From: Nemertoderma westbladi
Taxonomy: Eukaryota > Xenacoelomorpha > Nemertodermatida > Nemertodermatidae
Assembly: GCA_032718475.1 (NCBI GenBank)
Contig: JAUCBJ010007669.1
Span: forward strand, 1 to 40,372
Reading direction: 5' to 3'
Length of the DNA: 40,372 bases
Part shown: in pieces, positions 12,041 through 22,430 of the stretch
How the letters are laid out: every line of letters starts with the position of its first letter
Position numbering within the stretch: position 1 is the stretch's first letter
Translations under genes and position numbers: made by a program
Notes under the pieces: generated by a model
The model's input: only the letters and a program-made list of their open reading frames with translations
Database searches by the model: none
Told to the model about the DNA's origin: nothing

Positions 12041-13531
12041 TTAGGCACTGCGCGAGAGTTTATTATAGGCTTGAACACAGGGTTTATTGACTGTAACAAC
12101 ACAGGCAGGTATGGTAGACTGTGTTATGTAGGGGACAAAATGGTGTACGGAAGCTGCGATTGCAAGGGCTTCTATCTCACATGGTAGCCAAGACTGCTGA
12201 TGTTGACACAACTTGGCTGAAAAATACCCAGCAACATGTAGTTTGGAGTCACGTTTAGCATATAAGACTGAACCAATGCTGGAAGTATTTGATGCGGCAT
12301 CAGTTACGATGAACAGCTCATCGGATGGTCGGGGGATAACTATCAAATGACAATCCTTAAGGCCGGCTGGTGCACGACGGAATGCCGTGGATGTGGAGTT
12401 TGTCCAAGAGACAGGGTCAAGGGTTTTATCAGTGAGGAGTGACTCGAGAGGGCCAATGAGGGCAGAGCAATGTGGTAACACTCGTGACAGAACTTTGTAT
12501 GAGCCAATAAAGGAGCGCAATGCCCAGACTGTAGTAGGGGATGAGCACATAGCGAGGGCAGAAACAACATGGGGTGATGCAGAAAGTAAACCCTGAGTCC
12601 ACTTCCAGCCAAGGATGGTAGTGGATGAAGGACATATGACTGTCTTGCGGGCAGACAGCCGCAGATCACATCGCTCCGGAGCTGTCAACATATTATCAAA
12701 ATTAGTAGCAAGGTCGCCCGTGGTATCGCCACCACAGTAAAGATCGTCGGCGATTTTAGTGACTCCACCATGCACAAGGAGATCACCGAGGACACGTGAC
12801 ATGAGCTCCTCTAGAGCTGTCTCGGAGCCAGGCATGCCCATAGCTGACCTCAGGTAGACACAGACACCACGGAAGGGGGTGACGATACCACAAAACTTGT
12901 ATGAGTCCTTGTGCAAAGGTATCTGATAGAATGCGCTTGTTAAGTCGGTTTTAAAAATATATTTATATCGACCGAGGGAAGAGAGAGTTGAATTAACATC
13001 GGGTAGTAAGGATGGCTGGGGTTTCGCATATTTGGCGACTACATTAAATGCAGTGACTAGGCAGGTGCCTGCATTAGGTTTAGCAATGAGGAATGATGGG
13101 CTGAGATATTCCACATTGGCGCTAGCTCGTTCAGGGGTTGTGAAGACCCCAAGGCTCTCTAACTCATCGAACCGCTCTTGAAGTTCAACTAACCGGTTGC
13201 GTCCATACTGAGGGACGCGGCCCTTTCGCTGGGGAGGTAGTGTGGGACCCATATTAACTGTTGCTTCAAAGGGGCTGGCTGCTCCATTATATCCAGGGTA
13301 TACATGAGAAAAGACGATTGCATGGTGGTCGATTATCGATGAGAACCGTCCTCGTTCTGATGGTGTAAGTATGTTGTCGGGATCGAGTTGGATATCAGAG
13401 GTCGCGGGTGGTTGATTAGGGGTGATGGAGCCGGAACCAGTGTGTGGAGTTATAGGAGCGATGATGAGCTCCGACTCAGAGGGTTCACGAACAGGTGTAA
13501 TGCAGGCAATGTGAGAATGGCGTGGGACCAT
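12041..13531 (-). pseudogene. Reverse transcriptase and RNase H of decayed gypsy element
   Basis: The 496-aa minus frame contains RT signatures: YLSPSFLIAKPNAG, FKTDLTSAFYQIPLHK, SAMGMPGSE and a YxDD-box region reading KIADDLYCGG (I-A-D-D in place of Y-x-D-D). RNase H follows with LFIVTDAASNTSSIGSVLY. The frame ends inside RNase H after YNKLSRSA, so the downstream part is frame-shifted. The protease expected upstream is only a remnant at about 13540-13790, in two other frames. The protein would reverse-transcribe element RNA if intact. Confidence 0.85.
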
Positions 13532-13735
13532 AATTGGATCTGGTGACTGGTTATAGAGGTCGAACTATAGAGGCGGAACTTAAAGTGCAGTTTGCCACGG
13601 GCAAGGTCGAAGTGGGTTTCTCCGCAGACATGTAGAGTGGATGATCCATCAGCGAGAGATGGTAGTTGTGATGTGTGCGAGTGATTCACGGATCAAGTCA
13701 GCTTCAGCTCCGCAATTGAGAAGGATAACTAACAG

Positions 13736-14814
13736 TCAGGACCAGTAGTTGGCATGGAGGATGAGTGAATGGATGACTGATACGCGGCGTGAAGAAGGAT
13801 GGGTATAGTCATCATTGGTAACTTCCTCGGAATCATTGATGATGATGATATTGGCGAAACCATTACTGACTTCAGCTTCATCCTGAATGTCAACAATGTT
13901 GGTGCGGACTAGGAAGCGGCGGTCCTGTTCCAGAAGGAACTGGCATGTGCTCAAAAAGTGGCCACCTCGGTACGCTTAGCCTGTGAGCACAGTGGGCAAA
14001 CTTTAATTGGGCGAGGAGTGGATCGACTCGGGGTTGGCCGGTTAACAGGGCGGCGTGGCGGGTACCTCGAGGTTGTAGTACGGAAAGTGCGCACATCAGA
14101 GGCAGTGTTCAACTCCTCCATAAGGGATGGGAGAGGGCCTGGCTGATTTCCGGTTTAATGGTTGCCAGAGTACGGTTCCGGAGTTCGGTTCCGTACTGCT
14201 GCTGAACCAAGCGGGGAAGGTCTGGGTGGAGGAGACGCAGCCAGGTTAATGTGAGGAGATTCTCCAAGGAGGGCGACATTTCTTCGTCGTGGGCAATGGC
14301 TGCACCCATGTGTTGAATACCACAATCGCATGTGAGCAGGTTGTCATCTACGAAGGCTGCGAGGCGTTGGTATAAGTCCTCTGGGCGTTCTTCGTGTTCT
14401 TGGGATATGGTGGCAAAGTCGAGGAAGTGGGACCCGGATGACTGGAAGCCAAAGTGGGCGCAAAGGGCTTGCCACACAAATTGTAAGGAGGTGGCGGAAC
14501 GGACAATAGCCGCACAAGAAATTACTGGTGCGTAGTTGGCTATTTGCCCAAGCATAAGCTCCAAGGCTGCGACCTGCTGGACTGCGGTACGACGGCGAGC
14601 GGCGGGTACGTCGCCTGGGTCGTCTATGAGACCACGTGTAGGCGCTGCTCGGGAGGCTGGTTGGTAGCCATTGGAGAGTTGTTGTTGAAAAACGTGCAAA
14701 TTCGGGATCTAAGGCTAGGCTGTATCGAAGAGTCTGTCGCCAGGCCTCAAATGAAGTCAGGGTCTCTAACTTAGTTAATGGTTGGAGGCGCGGCGTTTTG
14801 AAGGTAGCCAGCAT
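13736..14814 (-). pseudogene. Gag region of decayed gypsy element
   Basis: The likely start is the ATG at 14814, followed by MLATFKTPRLQPLTKLETLT and a Trp-containing Gag N-terminus. A frameshift near 14690 moves the reading into the 196-aa frame ending at 14109, which has a capsid-like helical region ([20 protein letters not shown]). Further left, a third frame reads CPLCSQAKRTE, then FLSTCQFLLEQDRRFL, a zinc-finger pattern commonly seen in this class of metazoan Gag. Only shifts between frames separate these parts. Confidence 0.7.
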
Positions 14815-15108
14815 AAGTAGGCTAGGTGTACTTCTGTTGTGGGCCTAGGTGCTGGATAGGTTTATAAACTCATGTGAATGGGGTGTGGGAATAATCACAA
14901 ATGCTGCCACCACGCCAAAGTGGTGAGAAGTAGGGTGTATGGTGTAGATACAGGTAAACACCTCTAGTAATATCCAGCGGGTATCGATATAATATAATAC
15001 AGCAATAAGCAGTATATAGTAATATGCACGAACAGGGGCAATACAATCAGGCCGTACAATAGGTAGGGTAAGGCAAGGCTAACCAGGCAGGTTAAAGCAG
15101 CTACCGGT

Positions 15109-15186
15109 CAGCCGGTAGGTGTCAGCCGGTAGGTGTCAGCCGGTAGGTGTCAGCCGGTAGGTGTCAGCCGGTAGGTGTCAGCCGGT
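15109..15186 (+). repeat. 14-bp tandem repeat, five copies plus a partial
   Basis: The unit CAGCCGGTAGGTGT is repeated five times exactly and followed by a partial CAGCCGGT. It lies between the decayed gypsy element and the MITE. Confidence 0.95.
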
Positions 15187-15231
15187 TATAGTAAGACTGT
15201 AAGGCCTGGTCAAGCGCTACCCCCCAGAGCA

Positions 15232-15876
15232 GGTACATACTAAAAGGTAGAACGATCTATAACGGGCTATAACGATCTTTATAACGGGCAATAATAACGG
15301 GCTATAATTTCCTATAAACAGGCTATAACCACCTATAATGTGAAAATTATATATACCTATAATGAAAATTTACATTAAAAAAACGCCCCTTGGGTGTGTT
15401 TAACTTTTGGATTAACACGGTGGTCTGAAAAATCCCGCAGGTTAAAAATTAGGGTAGGCCTATCTGCGCCTAATTGATACTGGTAAGTTTTTTTTATTGG
15501 CCTATATTGCTCACATTCCTGTATTCTATATCGACCAGAAGCTGACAGCGGATATACTGTAGCAGGATGGAGGATAGACAGAGAGATGAGAGACCTCTCC
15601 TCTGCTGCACTGTCTGAAAGTCAGATAATGCAGTAGTGGCATGCTAACTAATGCAGTAATGACTGATTTCGTGATACCACAAAGATGAAAAGCATTATGG
15701 ACTAAAAAACCAAATTGCGTAATTAAATTACTGACTAGGATAATAAATCCATTCTAAAATAGGTTTTTTTATTGTTTTATTGTAAATTTTCAGATTATAG
15801 CTCGTTATAGGTGGTTATAGCTTGTTATGGGGAAGTTATAGCCCGTTATAGATCGTTCTACCTTTTAGTACGTACC
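15232..15876. mobile_element. 645-bp MITE with terminal inverted repeats and 9-bp target duplication
   Basis: The left end GGTACATACTAAAAGGTAG and the right end CTACCTTTTAGTACGTACC are inverted repeats. The match continues inwards through ATAACGGGCTATAAC-type blocks for about 45 bp, then with interruptions to about 110 bp. The 9-bp sequence CCCAGAGCA flanks it on both sides (15223-15231 and 15877-15885). No coding capacity is visible. The 9-bp duplication fits Mutator-like elements best, although an 8-bp (hAT) or longer reading of the boundary cannot be excluded. Confidence 0.8.
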
Positions 15877-15885
15877 CCCAGAGCA

Positions 15886-17382
15886 GCCTGTGATCCGACT
15901 GACTGAATGATCGGCTACCGGTAGGTGTGATACAGTCTGGTTTGGTTGGTCACTGCTAAGGGGAACTCTCGTTAGGTCCCAGTCTCGGGGCTGTGGGAAA
16001 CACAACTCTAGACCCAAGGTCTGGCGCAATGCATTGCATAGTAGGCGGCGTGTATTGCAGTCTAGTGCACCCGAAAATCGCCACATGAATTTTAACCGTG
16101 AATTGCCCTTCTTTATTATTGTCGCAACCATTGATTCTCGGATTAGAATTTTATCCAGTACCGAGGTAGTTGGGGGAATTGCCCCATAAGCCCTTACACT
16201 TACCCAGTAGCCCTGATTATAAAGTTCGAATCCGACACCACGCTGATGAGACCCAGTAAGGTCGAAACGCGTATGTGGTTTGGAGAGATATATGAGATAT
16301 AAAAAATTACACGAATCCTAAATTTGCACACTACCGGGTTTAAAAGTTATTTTCGGTAAAATATACTTACATTCGAGGTTAAGACCCCTAGATCAGTTCC
16401 TATAATATTGTAATACACGCCGATGTGAAGAATACATGGTTTTCACATTTCGAAATCTTCGAAAGAAATTTAAATATGAAGAATTTGTTATTTTTTTTAA
16501 TTTCTCCTTATTAAGTGTTTTATAGCGCTTATGTCTGTCTTATAACCTGTACATATACTAATTCGTTTATTGTTTTGGTTAGTTTCAGCCCTTCTGTAAC
16601 CTGGGTTTTTAGTGACAAACTTGTTTCAGCCCTTCTGTAACCTGGGTTTTTAGTGACAAACTTGCTAAATGGAAAGTGAAATATAACATCAAAAAGACTT
16701 AAAATCGAATTAGTTTGTGTTATAAAGGACTAAGTCGCAATTCTAAATGAAATATGCATATTTTATAATTTATATACATATATACATATTTTATCATATG
16801 GCCATTTCGTGTATTAAAACACGTCTTCAGTGATATAAATATAGGCCTACATCTATGATATACAGTAATACAGTACTATATATAATTCACTTCAAATTCA
16901 AACGGAAAGTCTGGTGTACTTTTAACTTCTCTTGGATCTTAAAGTTTAGTATATCGTTCTTGTATAATTTAACCACATCAGATGCCCTATTTATTGTACA
17001 GAAAGTGCAACAGGCTTTATTTTCCCCTTTACTGAGCGAGCTTAGAGTTATGTAGTGAGCGGCGAAAAGGATGATGAAACATTTTGTTCACTGTACCGTG
17101 TTGTAAATACTGTACAGGACAGGTTAAAATGAAATGGGTTAAAATATATACAGGGGCATATATTTGTTGAGCAATAGCATTATAAATAAATTTATGATTC
17201 ATCTTTTCTGAACATATAAAAAAGCAACTAAGGTACCTACAGTAAGCAATTAAATACAGTAGTAGGCATATTTGAAGATTCCATTAGGCGAAGTTCAGTA
17301 TCGATAGTATTCATACTGTAGCAACGATTATTGATTAATGTCACATTATTTGATATCGTAATATTACTGTTTGATGTCAAAC
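15886..17382. other. Intergenic DNA, no gene recognised
   Basis: AT-rich, with no recognised coding sequence on either strand. The only structured feature is the tandem duplication at 16582-16663. Confidence 0.5.
16582..16663 (+). repeat. 41-bp tandem duplication
   Basis: The 41-bp unit starting GTTTCAGCCCTTCTGTAACC is present twice in a row without visible differences. The flanking TTCGTTTATTGTTTTGGTT and CTTCTGTAACCTG-type words recur near 19915-19945, so both loci probably hold relatives of one dispersed repeat. Confidence 0.85.
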
Positions 17383-18073
17383 TCATATGATATTTGCTAC
17401 AGCAATAGAGATCACCATTATAATGACACAACCGTTCATCGTGGTCCCTGCACTAGGTGCGGTAGTTGTTTTTGATGACTCAGTGGTTTTTGAAGACTCA
17501 GTGGTTGACGACACCTCCTCCCCCTCCTTAGGTACCTCAGCTACCTTTTCGTCCCCTTTCGTCTTGGATTCATCTTTATCTGTTTTCTCATCACCAGTTT
17601 TTGTATCACCTGTTCATTCCAAATGAAAATATAGTGTTCATATAAGAAAGACCATTTTAGCGTTATAACTACATAATTTGTAAAGAGAGCAAATAGGACA
17701 GAAAAATTGTTACCTATTCCATAAAATTATGTGTAGAAGTTGTTTTATATTTGTAGTTATTATAAAATTGTGAATTTAATTTATTAAGACTACTATAATT
17801 GTAGGCCTATGCTTATTATAACTTTTTGTTGGGTACAGCTTTTGCAAAGTCGGCAATGACGTCCAGGTGGGATCGAACTGGTGACCTCCTTTGCAAAAGC
17901 TGTGCCCAACAAAAAGCTATAATGATGTGAAACCACTCATCCACCCATAACATCAATAATATATTATAACCTTTTGCTGCACTGTCAATTTCAGCATCAT
18001 CTGCTTTTGGAGTATCCGCGCAGAATACTTGGTAAACCCCAAACAAAATCACGATAAGTAAACAAATTTTCAT
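17383..18073 (-). CDS. Small secreted, probably GPI-anchored, Ser/Thr/Glu/Lys-rich protein (two exons)
   Basis: Exon 1 is 18073-17971 and exon 2 is 17609-17383, with an intron of 361 bp. The donor reads AAAAG|GTTATA and the acceptor GAACAG|GTGATA. Exon 1 ends in phase 1 and exon 2 continues in the matching phase. The predicted protein is about 109 aa. It starts with a signal peptide (MKICLLIVILFGVYQVFCA). Acidic, Lys-rich and Ser/Thr-rich sequence follows, with a TTESSK repeat. The end is PSAGTT plus a short hydrophobic tail, VIIMVISIAVANII, before TGA. This layout is typical of GPI-anchored mucin-like surface peptides. An ATG at 18112 would add 13 residues, but the ATG at 18073 gives the better signal peptide. 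I do not recognise a family. 5' UTR exons cannot be seen. Confidence 0.65.
17821..17917. repeat. Inverted repeat inside the intron, with a tRNA B-box-like core
   Basis: Arms of 29 bp (17821-17849 and 17889-17917) match at 27 positions and flank a 39-bp centre. On the minus strand the centre contains AGTTCGATCCC (17879-17869), which fits the RNA polymerase III B-box consensus. A short SINE remnant or a small fold-back element are both possible. No clear A box is visible. Confidence 0.6.
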
Positions 18074-18112
18074 TTTTATTTTTTTAATATACAGTAAAAA
18101 ATTGTTCTGCAA

Positions 18113-18662
18113 ATCTTTTCACTGACGTAAACAATAATGTAGTGATAATATAGTCAATAACTGTAGTGACTAATGTGTATCAAATGCGTTAGCCTCTATG
18201 GGCTTATGTTTGCAATATTTATTGTCATTCAATATTTAATTAAAGATGGCACCTGTTGTCTAACTTTTTCCATCTATGAGTTGGATTATATTCCTGGGAA
18301 TAAGAATCCAGACATCAACATTAGAGTGCGGTACCGGTAATTATGCAGCAACCACCTGTTAACATTGTATCTAGAATATGCAGTACAGTAGGCCTACATG
18401 ACGTATTGCAGTACCTCATGACTCGTAATATAGGGCGTGATGCAAATATAATGCAATACTGCCACCATATACAGTCCCAATCCCAATAAACATTAACTTG
18501 GTCATTTTGGCGGCCAAAACGACCAAAATGGCCAAATATAAATTGCGGCATTCATGAAAGGAACTTCTGAGGCAAGTTGGCTTGTCAATCACAGCCAGTG
18601 AATAGAGGCTGAGTGTAAGTAAAGCCCAGGATGTTGGCAGATAGAAAAAGGCTTCGATTTCG
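18113..18662. other. Upstream flank of the small secreted gene, no gene recognised
   Basis: No coding sequence is supported. A short palindrome, TTTTGGCGGCCAAAA, lies near 18505. Promoter elements of the minus-strand gene would be expected at the left of this stretch, but none can be named with confidence. Confidence 0.4.
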
Positions 18663-18680
18663 GACATTCCCTCCCCAACC

Positions 18681-18698
18681 CCCCCCCCCCCCCCCCCC
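18681..18698 (+). repeat. Poly-C tract
   Basis: A run of about 18 C ends in CCGGGACAGT, at the outer edge of the left fold-back arm. The equivalent place in the right arm is the G-rich stretch at 22213-22312. Confidence 0.85.
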
Positions 18699-20107
18699 GG
18701 GACAGTTGCGTTCGAGGAGGACACTACTGTTTTATATTTCGCACGTTTATTTTTCATTTTGTAAGGTAAACGGACCGCTTGTATCTAGACAAGTTGTACA
18801 GTATCCAATTTCCCTTTCTTAGCTCAGAAATTTATATTTTGCATCCCGATTTTACATTTTATATCCACGTTTTATTTATGGATTTCATCAATTCAATTAC
18901 ACTGTATTGTTTGCTAATCTTTAAACAATTAATTAGATGACCTATATATTCCATCCCCCGAATGATATACTGTTTTGTTTACTAGAGTTATAATAATTAT
19001 GTAATAGTTTTAATAATGAGTATTATTATCTAATTGTTTTCTTCAAATTGAAGCAGATGGGGTTGACTATTATTGATGCAATCAAAATTTATACCTCTCC
19101 AGGGGAAAATCGACATGCGTCGACCTGTATTCTATGTTCAGCATTACACATTGATAAACTAATTAAATTTCCTGGTTACTTGCAAATATTTTAAATAGGA
19201 TTTTGTTGAATTATATAATATTATAGTAATTGTTATATTAATTTGGGAGAGAGGGGTGGAAACTGGACGCAAATCCAACCTTGGCAAATCAATGTTAAAT
19301 TCTCAATTCAGGGAAAGGAGCAGGTTACAATGGCACGTTATTTTAACCAAAACAATAAACTAAGCACAATAGAATAGGTTACAGTTTTATTTGTTAGAAT
19401 TATCAGCTGTTATTTAGGTAAAGCTCTATTGTAGGCTGTGGCTCTGTTTAAGCTTAGCTGAGCCAAGACGACAGACATTAGGATGGGAACACGAACACAC
19501 CATATTATCCTTCCCCTATTCATTTCAATGGTAGCCAGCTTGTCTTTCCCGCACTGGGGGTAGACCATTGCCATTGGTTAGCTGTATGCTATTGTAATAC
19601 AAAGAGAGCGGCAGAATAAAGAGAAATATGCCGACCTCACTAATAATGGGCTGGTCCCACAGGTCGCTTTAAGGTAGGTGGTACAGTTTCAAGGGCGCGA
19701 GTCCCTAGTCGCTCGCCCATAGTCTGTCATGGAGTTCCTGTATTAGTTTCAGACACTTTCACTCAGTATCCTAGTGTCCAGGAAGTTGGGAGTTGAGTGT
19801 GGGTGGGTGGATTGGTGGCCCCCACGCAACACCGCAGTGTCGGGTGACTACAAAACAAAGATCAACGACCCAAATAATAAGGACCTGTACAAATACAAAA
19901 CACATGTGTTAACTTTCGTTTATTGTTTTGGTTCCCCAACACGCCTCTGTAACCTGCTTCTTTACTAACCTGCTCCTTTAAATGGCAATGTGACCTCACG
20001 CTCTCTGGCAATGGGACCTAAAGCTCTTTGGAACCTAACGCTCTTTGGGACGTAACGCGACTTTACCTCTTTGTTTTGTACAGGTCACAATGTACCATTG
20101 GGATCTA

Positions 20108-20155
20108 GGACACTTCCCCCACGGACACTTGCCCCCCGGACACTTCCCCCTCCAG
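20108..20155 (+). repeat. GGACACTTCCCCC-type short tandem repeats
   Basis: Three imperfect copies of GGACACTTSCCCCC occur here. The inverted equivalent at 22213-22312 has about six copies of GGGGGGAAGTGTCC. They belong to the fold-back repeat family. Confidence 0.8.
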
Positions 20156-20327
20156 TTAAAGTGTTAAAATTAATCTGGGCGCATCAAAGCAATAAACAAA
20201 AGTTAAAGATGGTTACAGGACAAATTGTATCTAGACTAGTTTTTTCAAAATTATAAAAGAAACATTTTTATAGTCAAATTTTGTTTGTTTTTCTTTTAAT
20301 TCCTTTAATTCTTTTAATTTCTTTTAA

Positions 20328-20496
20328 TTGGGGGCTGCCGCCCCCAAACCCCCGCTTCTTTTGTTGGGGGCTGCCTTCCCCAAACCCCCGCTTCTTTTGT
20401 TGGGGCTACCGCCCCCAAACCCCCGCTTCTATTCTTGGGGGCTGCCGCCCCCAAACCCCAGCTTCTTTTCTTGGGGGTTATCGCCCCCAAACCCCG
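20328..20496 (+). repeat. GC-rich ~36-bp minisatellite, five copies
   Basis: The unit TTGGGGGCTGCCGCCCCCAA followed by ACCCCCGCTTCTTTT is repeated at about 20328, 20364, 20400, 20435 and 20471 with small changes. Each unit holds a GGGGGC...GCCCCC palindrome, so the array can form a row of hairpins. Short ORFs over it encode a Pro-rich repeat and are very likely artefacts. Confidence 0.9.
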
Positions 20497-20700
20497 GCAT
20501 TTCACTGAGTGCCCGTGGTGAAAGACTTAAGACCACTTTGAAATAATTAATTCATGTTTGTATCATCAGATAATAAATTGACTAAGCCTAAAGTAGGAGC
20601 TGTATTGAATGTTAACCAATTTAATATATAAATTACTACAATATTATATAATTCAACAAAATCCTATTAAAAATATTGCAAGTAACCAGGAAATTTAATA

Positions 20701-21770
20701 TGTAGTGTGTATAATTAGGAGCCCGCTTGGCTTAGGAGCCCGCTTGACAGCGGGATACTTTCTGTAAAAATCTCAGGATACATTACACTGACTGACTGAC
20801 TGACATACTGACTGATAATTATCTAGGTTAAGGCACTTCCTGCCTGGCGATTTTGATGAAATTTTGCAAGTACATTGCTTTGGTGGTTCATAATCGCGTT
20901 ACAAAATTTCAGATCGATTCTATGTGTGGTATTCGATATATTTAGTTTTTTGACATTGTTTTGTCGCGAAATTAAAAGCAATGGTAAAATAACAGCTGGT
21001 GTTCATGATGAAATATGGCTTAATATGTTATACACAGTCATAGAAAAACGTGTTGGTTGCCAAGTTTTACTAGTAGGCTATAAGGAAAGGCAATGTTTAC
21101 TCACACATAAGCTGTTGGTTTCTAATGTATTACCCCATAAGCTGATTGCTCTCCCAGTGCTTCCTAAGGGTATATCTACAATAAGGTTACTCACTCTGCT
21201 ATGTTAGGGGGTGGATCAGGAGAATGAATTTTAGTTACACAAAGCAGTGTGTTGTGTCCTATTGCAGTCGATACTCACTGTGGATTGCAAAATGTTTTAT
21301 AGTTGACCTACACTATAATACAGTAGTTGCATATATTTAAGGAGCCCGCTCAGGCCTACCGCCTAAGGAGTACCTATATTACATCTTCACATAGAATTCA
21401 CTGGGAAGAGATATTCCGCTTGACGACGGGGTAATACCTATAGAAGGAAACTAAATTTGTTATTTGGCTCTATTCGTTGTTATTTATCTGGTTGTGCATC
21501 ATGGGCATTTTTTATAAATATTCGGTAATCGCATCTTATATCTTGTAAACGTTCTTGATAATGAAATTATTTGCTTCATATTATATTTTTGTTAGTGGTA
21601 GCTAAGTTGCATTTTTTATTATGTGGGGCGAGCCACAAAGTCAGCTAGCCTCACGCCTTGCAGTTTAGACAATTTTAGTTTACTTACTGCTGACTGACAT
21701 AGTTCTTTGTAATAGTCTTGGCTAGGATTTTTCCCCCGGGCTCCTTCCAGCCAGCTTGCTGGCTTTCTAG
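20701..21770 (+). mobile_element. Inserted repeat with a Helitron-like 3' terminus
   Basis: This piece interrupts the right fold-back arm. It starts in TAGGAGCCCGCTTGG, with AGCCCGCTTGACAGCGGG shortly after, then a (CTGA)n run near 20790. The right end has a perfect 7-bp hairpin, AGCCAGC-TT-GCTGGCT (21749-21764), two bases before CTAG (21767-21770), followed by T. That arrangement matches Helitron 3' ends (hairpin then CTRR, insertion before T). No 5' TC end was fixed and no Rep/helicase ORF is present, so it would be non-autonomous. Confidence 0.5.
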
Positions 21771-22212
21771 TATATATATCAATATGTAATGCTGAACACA
21801 GAATACAGGTCGACGCATGTCGATTTTACCATGGAGAGGTATAATTTTGATTGCAACAATAATATTCATCCCCAGCATCTGCTACAATTTGAAGAAGACT
21901 ATTACATAATAATACCTATAATTAAAACAATTAATTATTATAATTCTATAGTTAATAAAAACAGTATATCATTCCGGGGATGGAATTTATAGGTCATCTA
22001 ATATAATTAATTGTTTAAAGATTAGCAAACAATACGATGTAATTGCATTGATAAAACCCATAAATAAAACTTGGATATAAAATGTAAAATCGGGATGCAA
22101 AAGATCACTTTCTGAGCTACGAAAGGAAAATTGGATACAACTTATCTGGATACAAGCGGTCCGTTTACCTTACAAAATGAAAAATACGAATGTGCGAAGT
22201 TAAGAACAGTCG

Positions 22213-22312
22213 GGGGGGAAGTGTCCGTGGGGGGGGGGGGGGGGGAGTGTCTGGGGGGGAAGTGTCCGGGGGGGAACTGTCCGGGGGGGAAGTGTCCGGG
22301 GGGGAAGTGTCC
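22213..22312 (+). repeat. G-rich tandem (GGAAGTGTCCGGGGG type)
   Basis: About six imperfect units with AAGTGTCC separated by G-runs, including one long G-run near 22230-22246. It is the inverted relative of 20108-20155. Confidence 0.85.
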
Positions 22313-22430
22313 GAACACCGTACCATTGCTATTTAAAGGCGCAGGTTAGTAAAGGTGCAAGTTACAGAGGCGTGACAGGGGATTCAAAACAATTATTAAC
22401 GAAAGTTAACACATGAGTAGTAGGAGAAGA

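Larger units (their letters stand above)
10397..14814 (-). mobile_element. Decayed gypsy-type LTR retrotransposon, gag-pol only
   Basis: Reading leftwards on the minus strand, the order is Gag, a protease remnant, reverse transcriptase with RNase H, and integrase, which is the gypsy/Ty3 gene order. The frame changes several times, so the copy is a pseudo-element. No LTR pair was found by eye in the flanks, which may be too diverged or deleted. GC content is higher than in the surrounding DNA. Confidence 0.85.
18663..22430. repeat. Nested fold-back repeat region
   Basis: A left arm at about 18737-19225 recurs inverted on the right at about 22199-21779 and 20700-20640. Shared landmarks are TTGTAAGGTAAACGGACCGC, ATCGACATGCGTCGACCTGT and GGATTTTGTTGAATTATATA. 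The right arm is split by an insertion of about 1.08 kb. A second block at about 19905-20155 (GTGTTAACTTTCGTT, CGCCTCTGTAAC and GGACACTTCCCCC words) recurs inverted at about 22420-22215. At least two copies of one non-autonomous repeat family are thus in opposite orientation. No transposase is visible. Confidence 0.75.

Noticed and set aside
15109-15186. Possible CRISPR-like array
   Set aside because: The 14-bp units are directly adjacent with no spacers, and the DNA is eukaryotic.
17821-17917. A tRNA gene on the minus strand
   Set aside because: The T-loop-like string is present, but no acceptor stem, D arm or anticodon arm can be folded around it.
20281-20546. Pro/Gly-rich repeat ORFs on both strands
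   Set aside because: They only translate the GC-rich minisatellite; every frame is open because of the repeat unit.
20875-21207. 110-aa plus ORF in the inserted repeat
   Set aside because: It has no recognised motif, its composition follows the AT-rich repeat, and it lies in a piece with noncoding element features.
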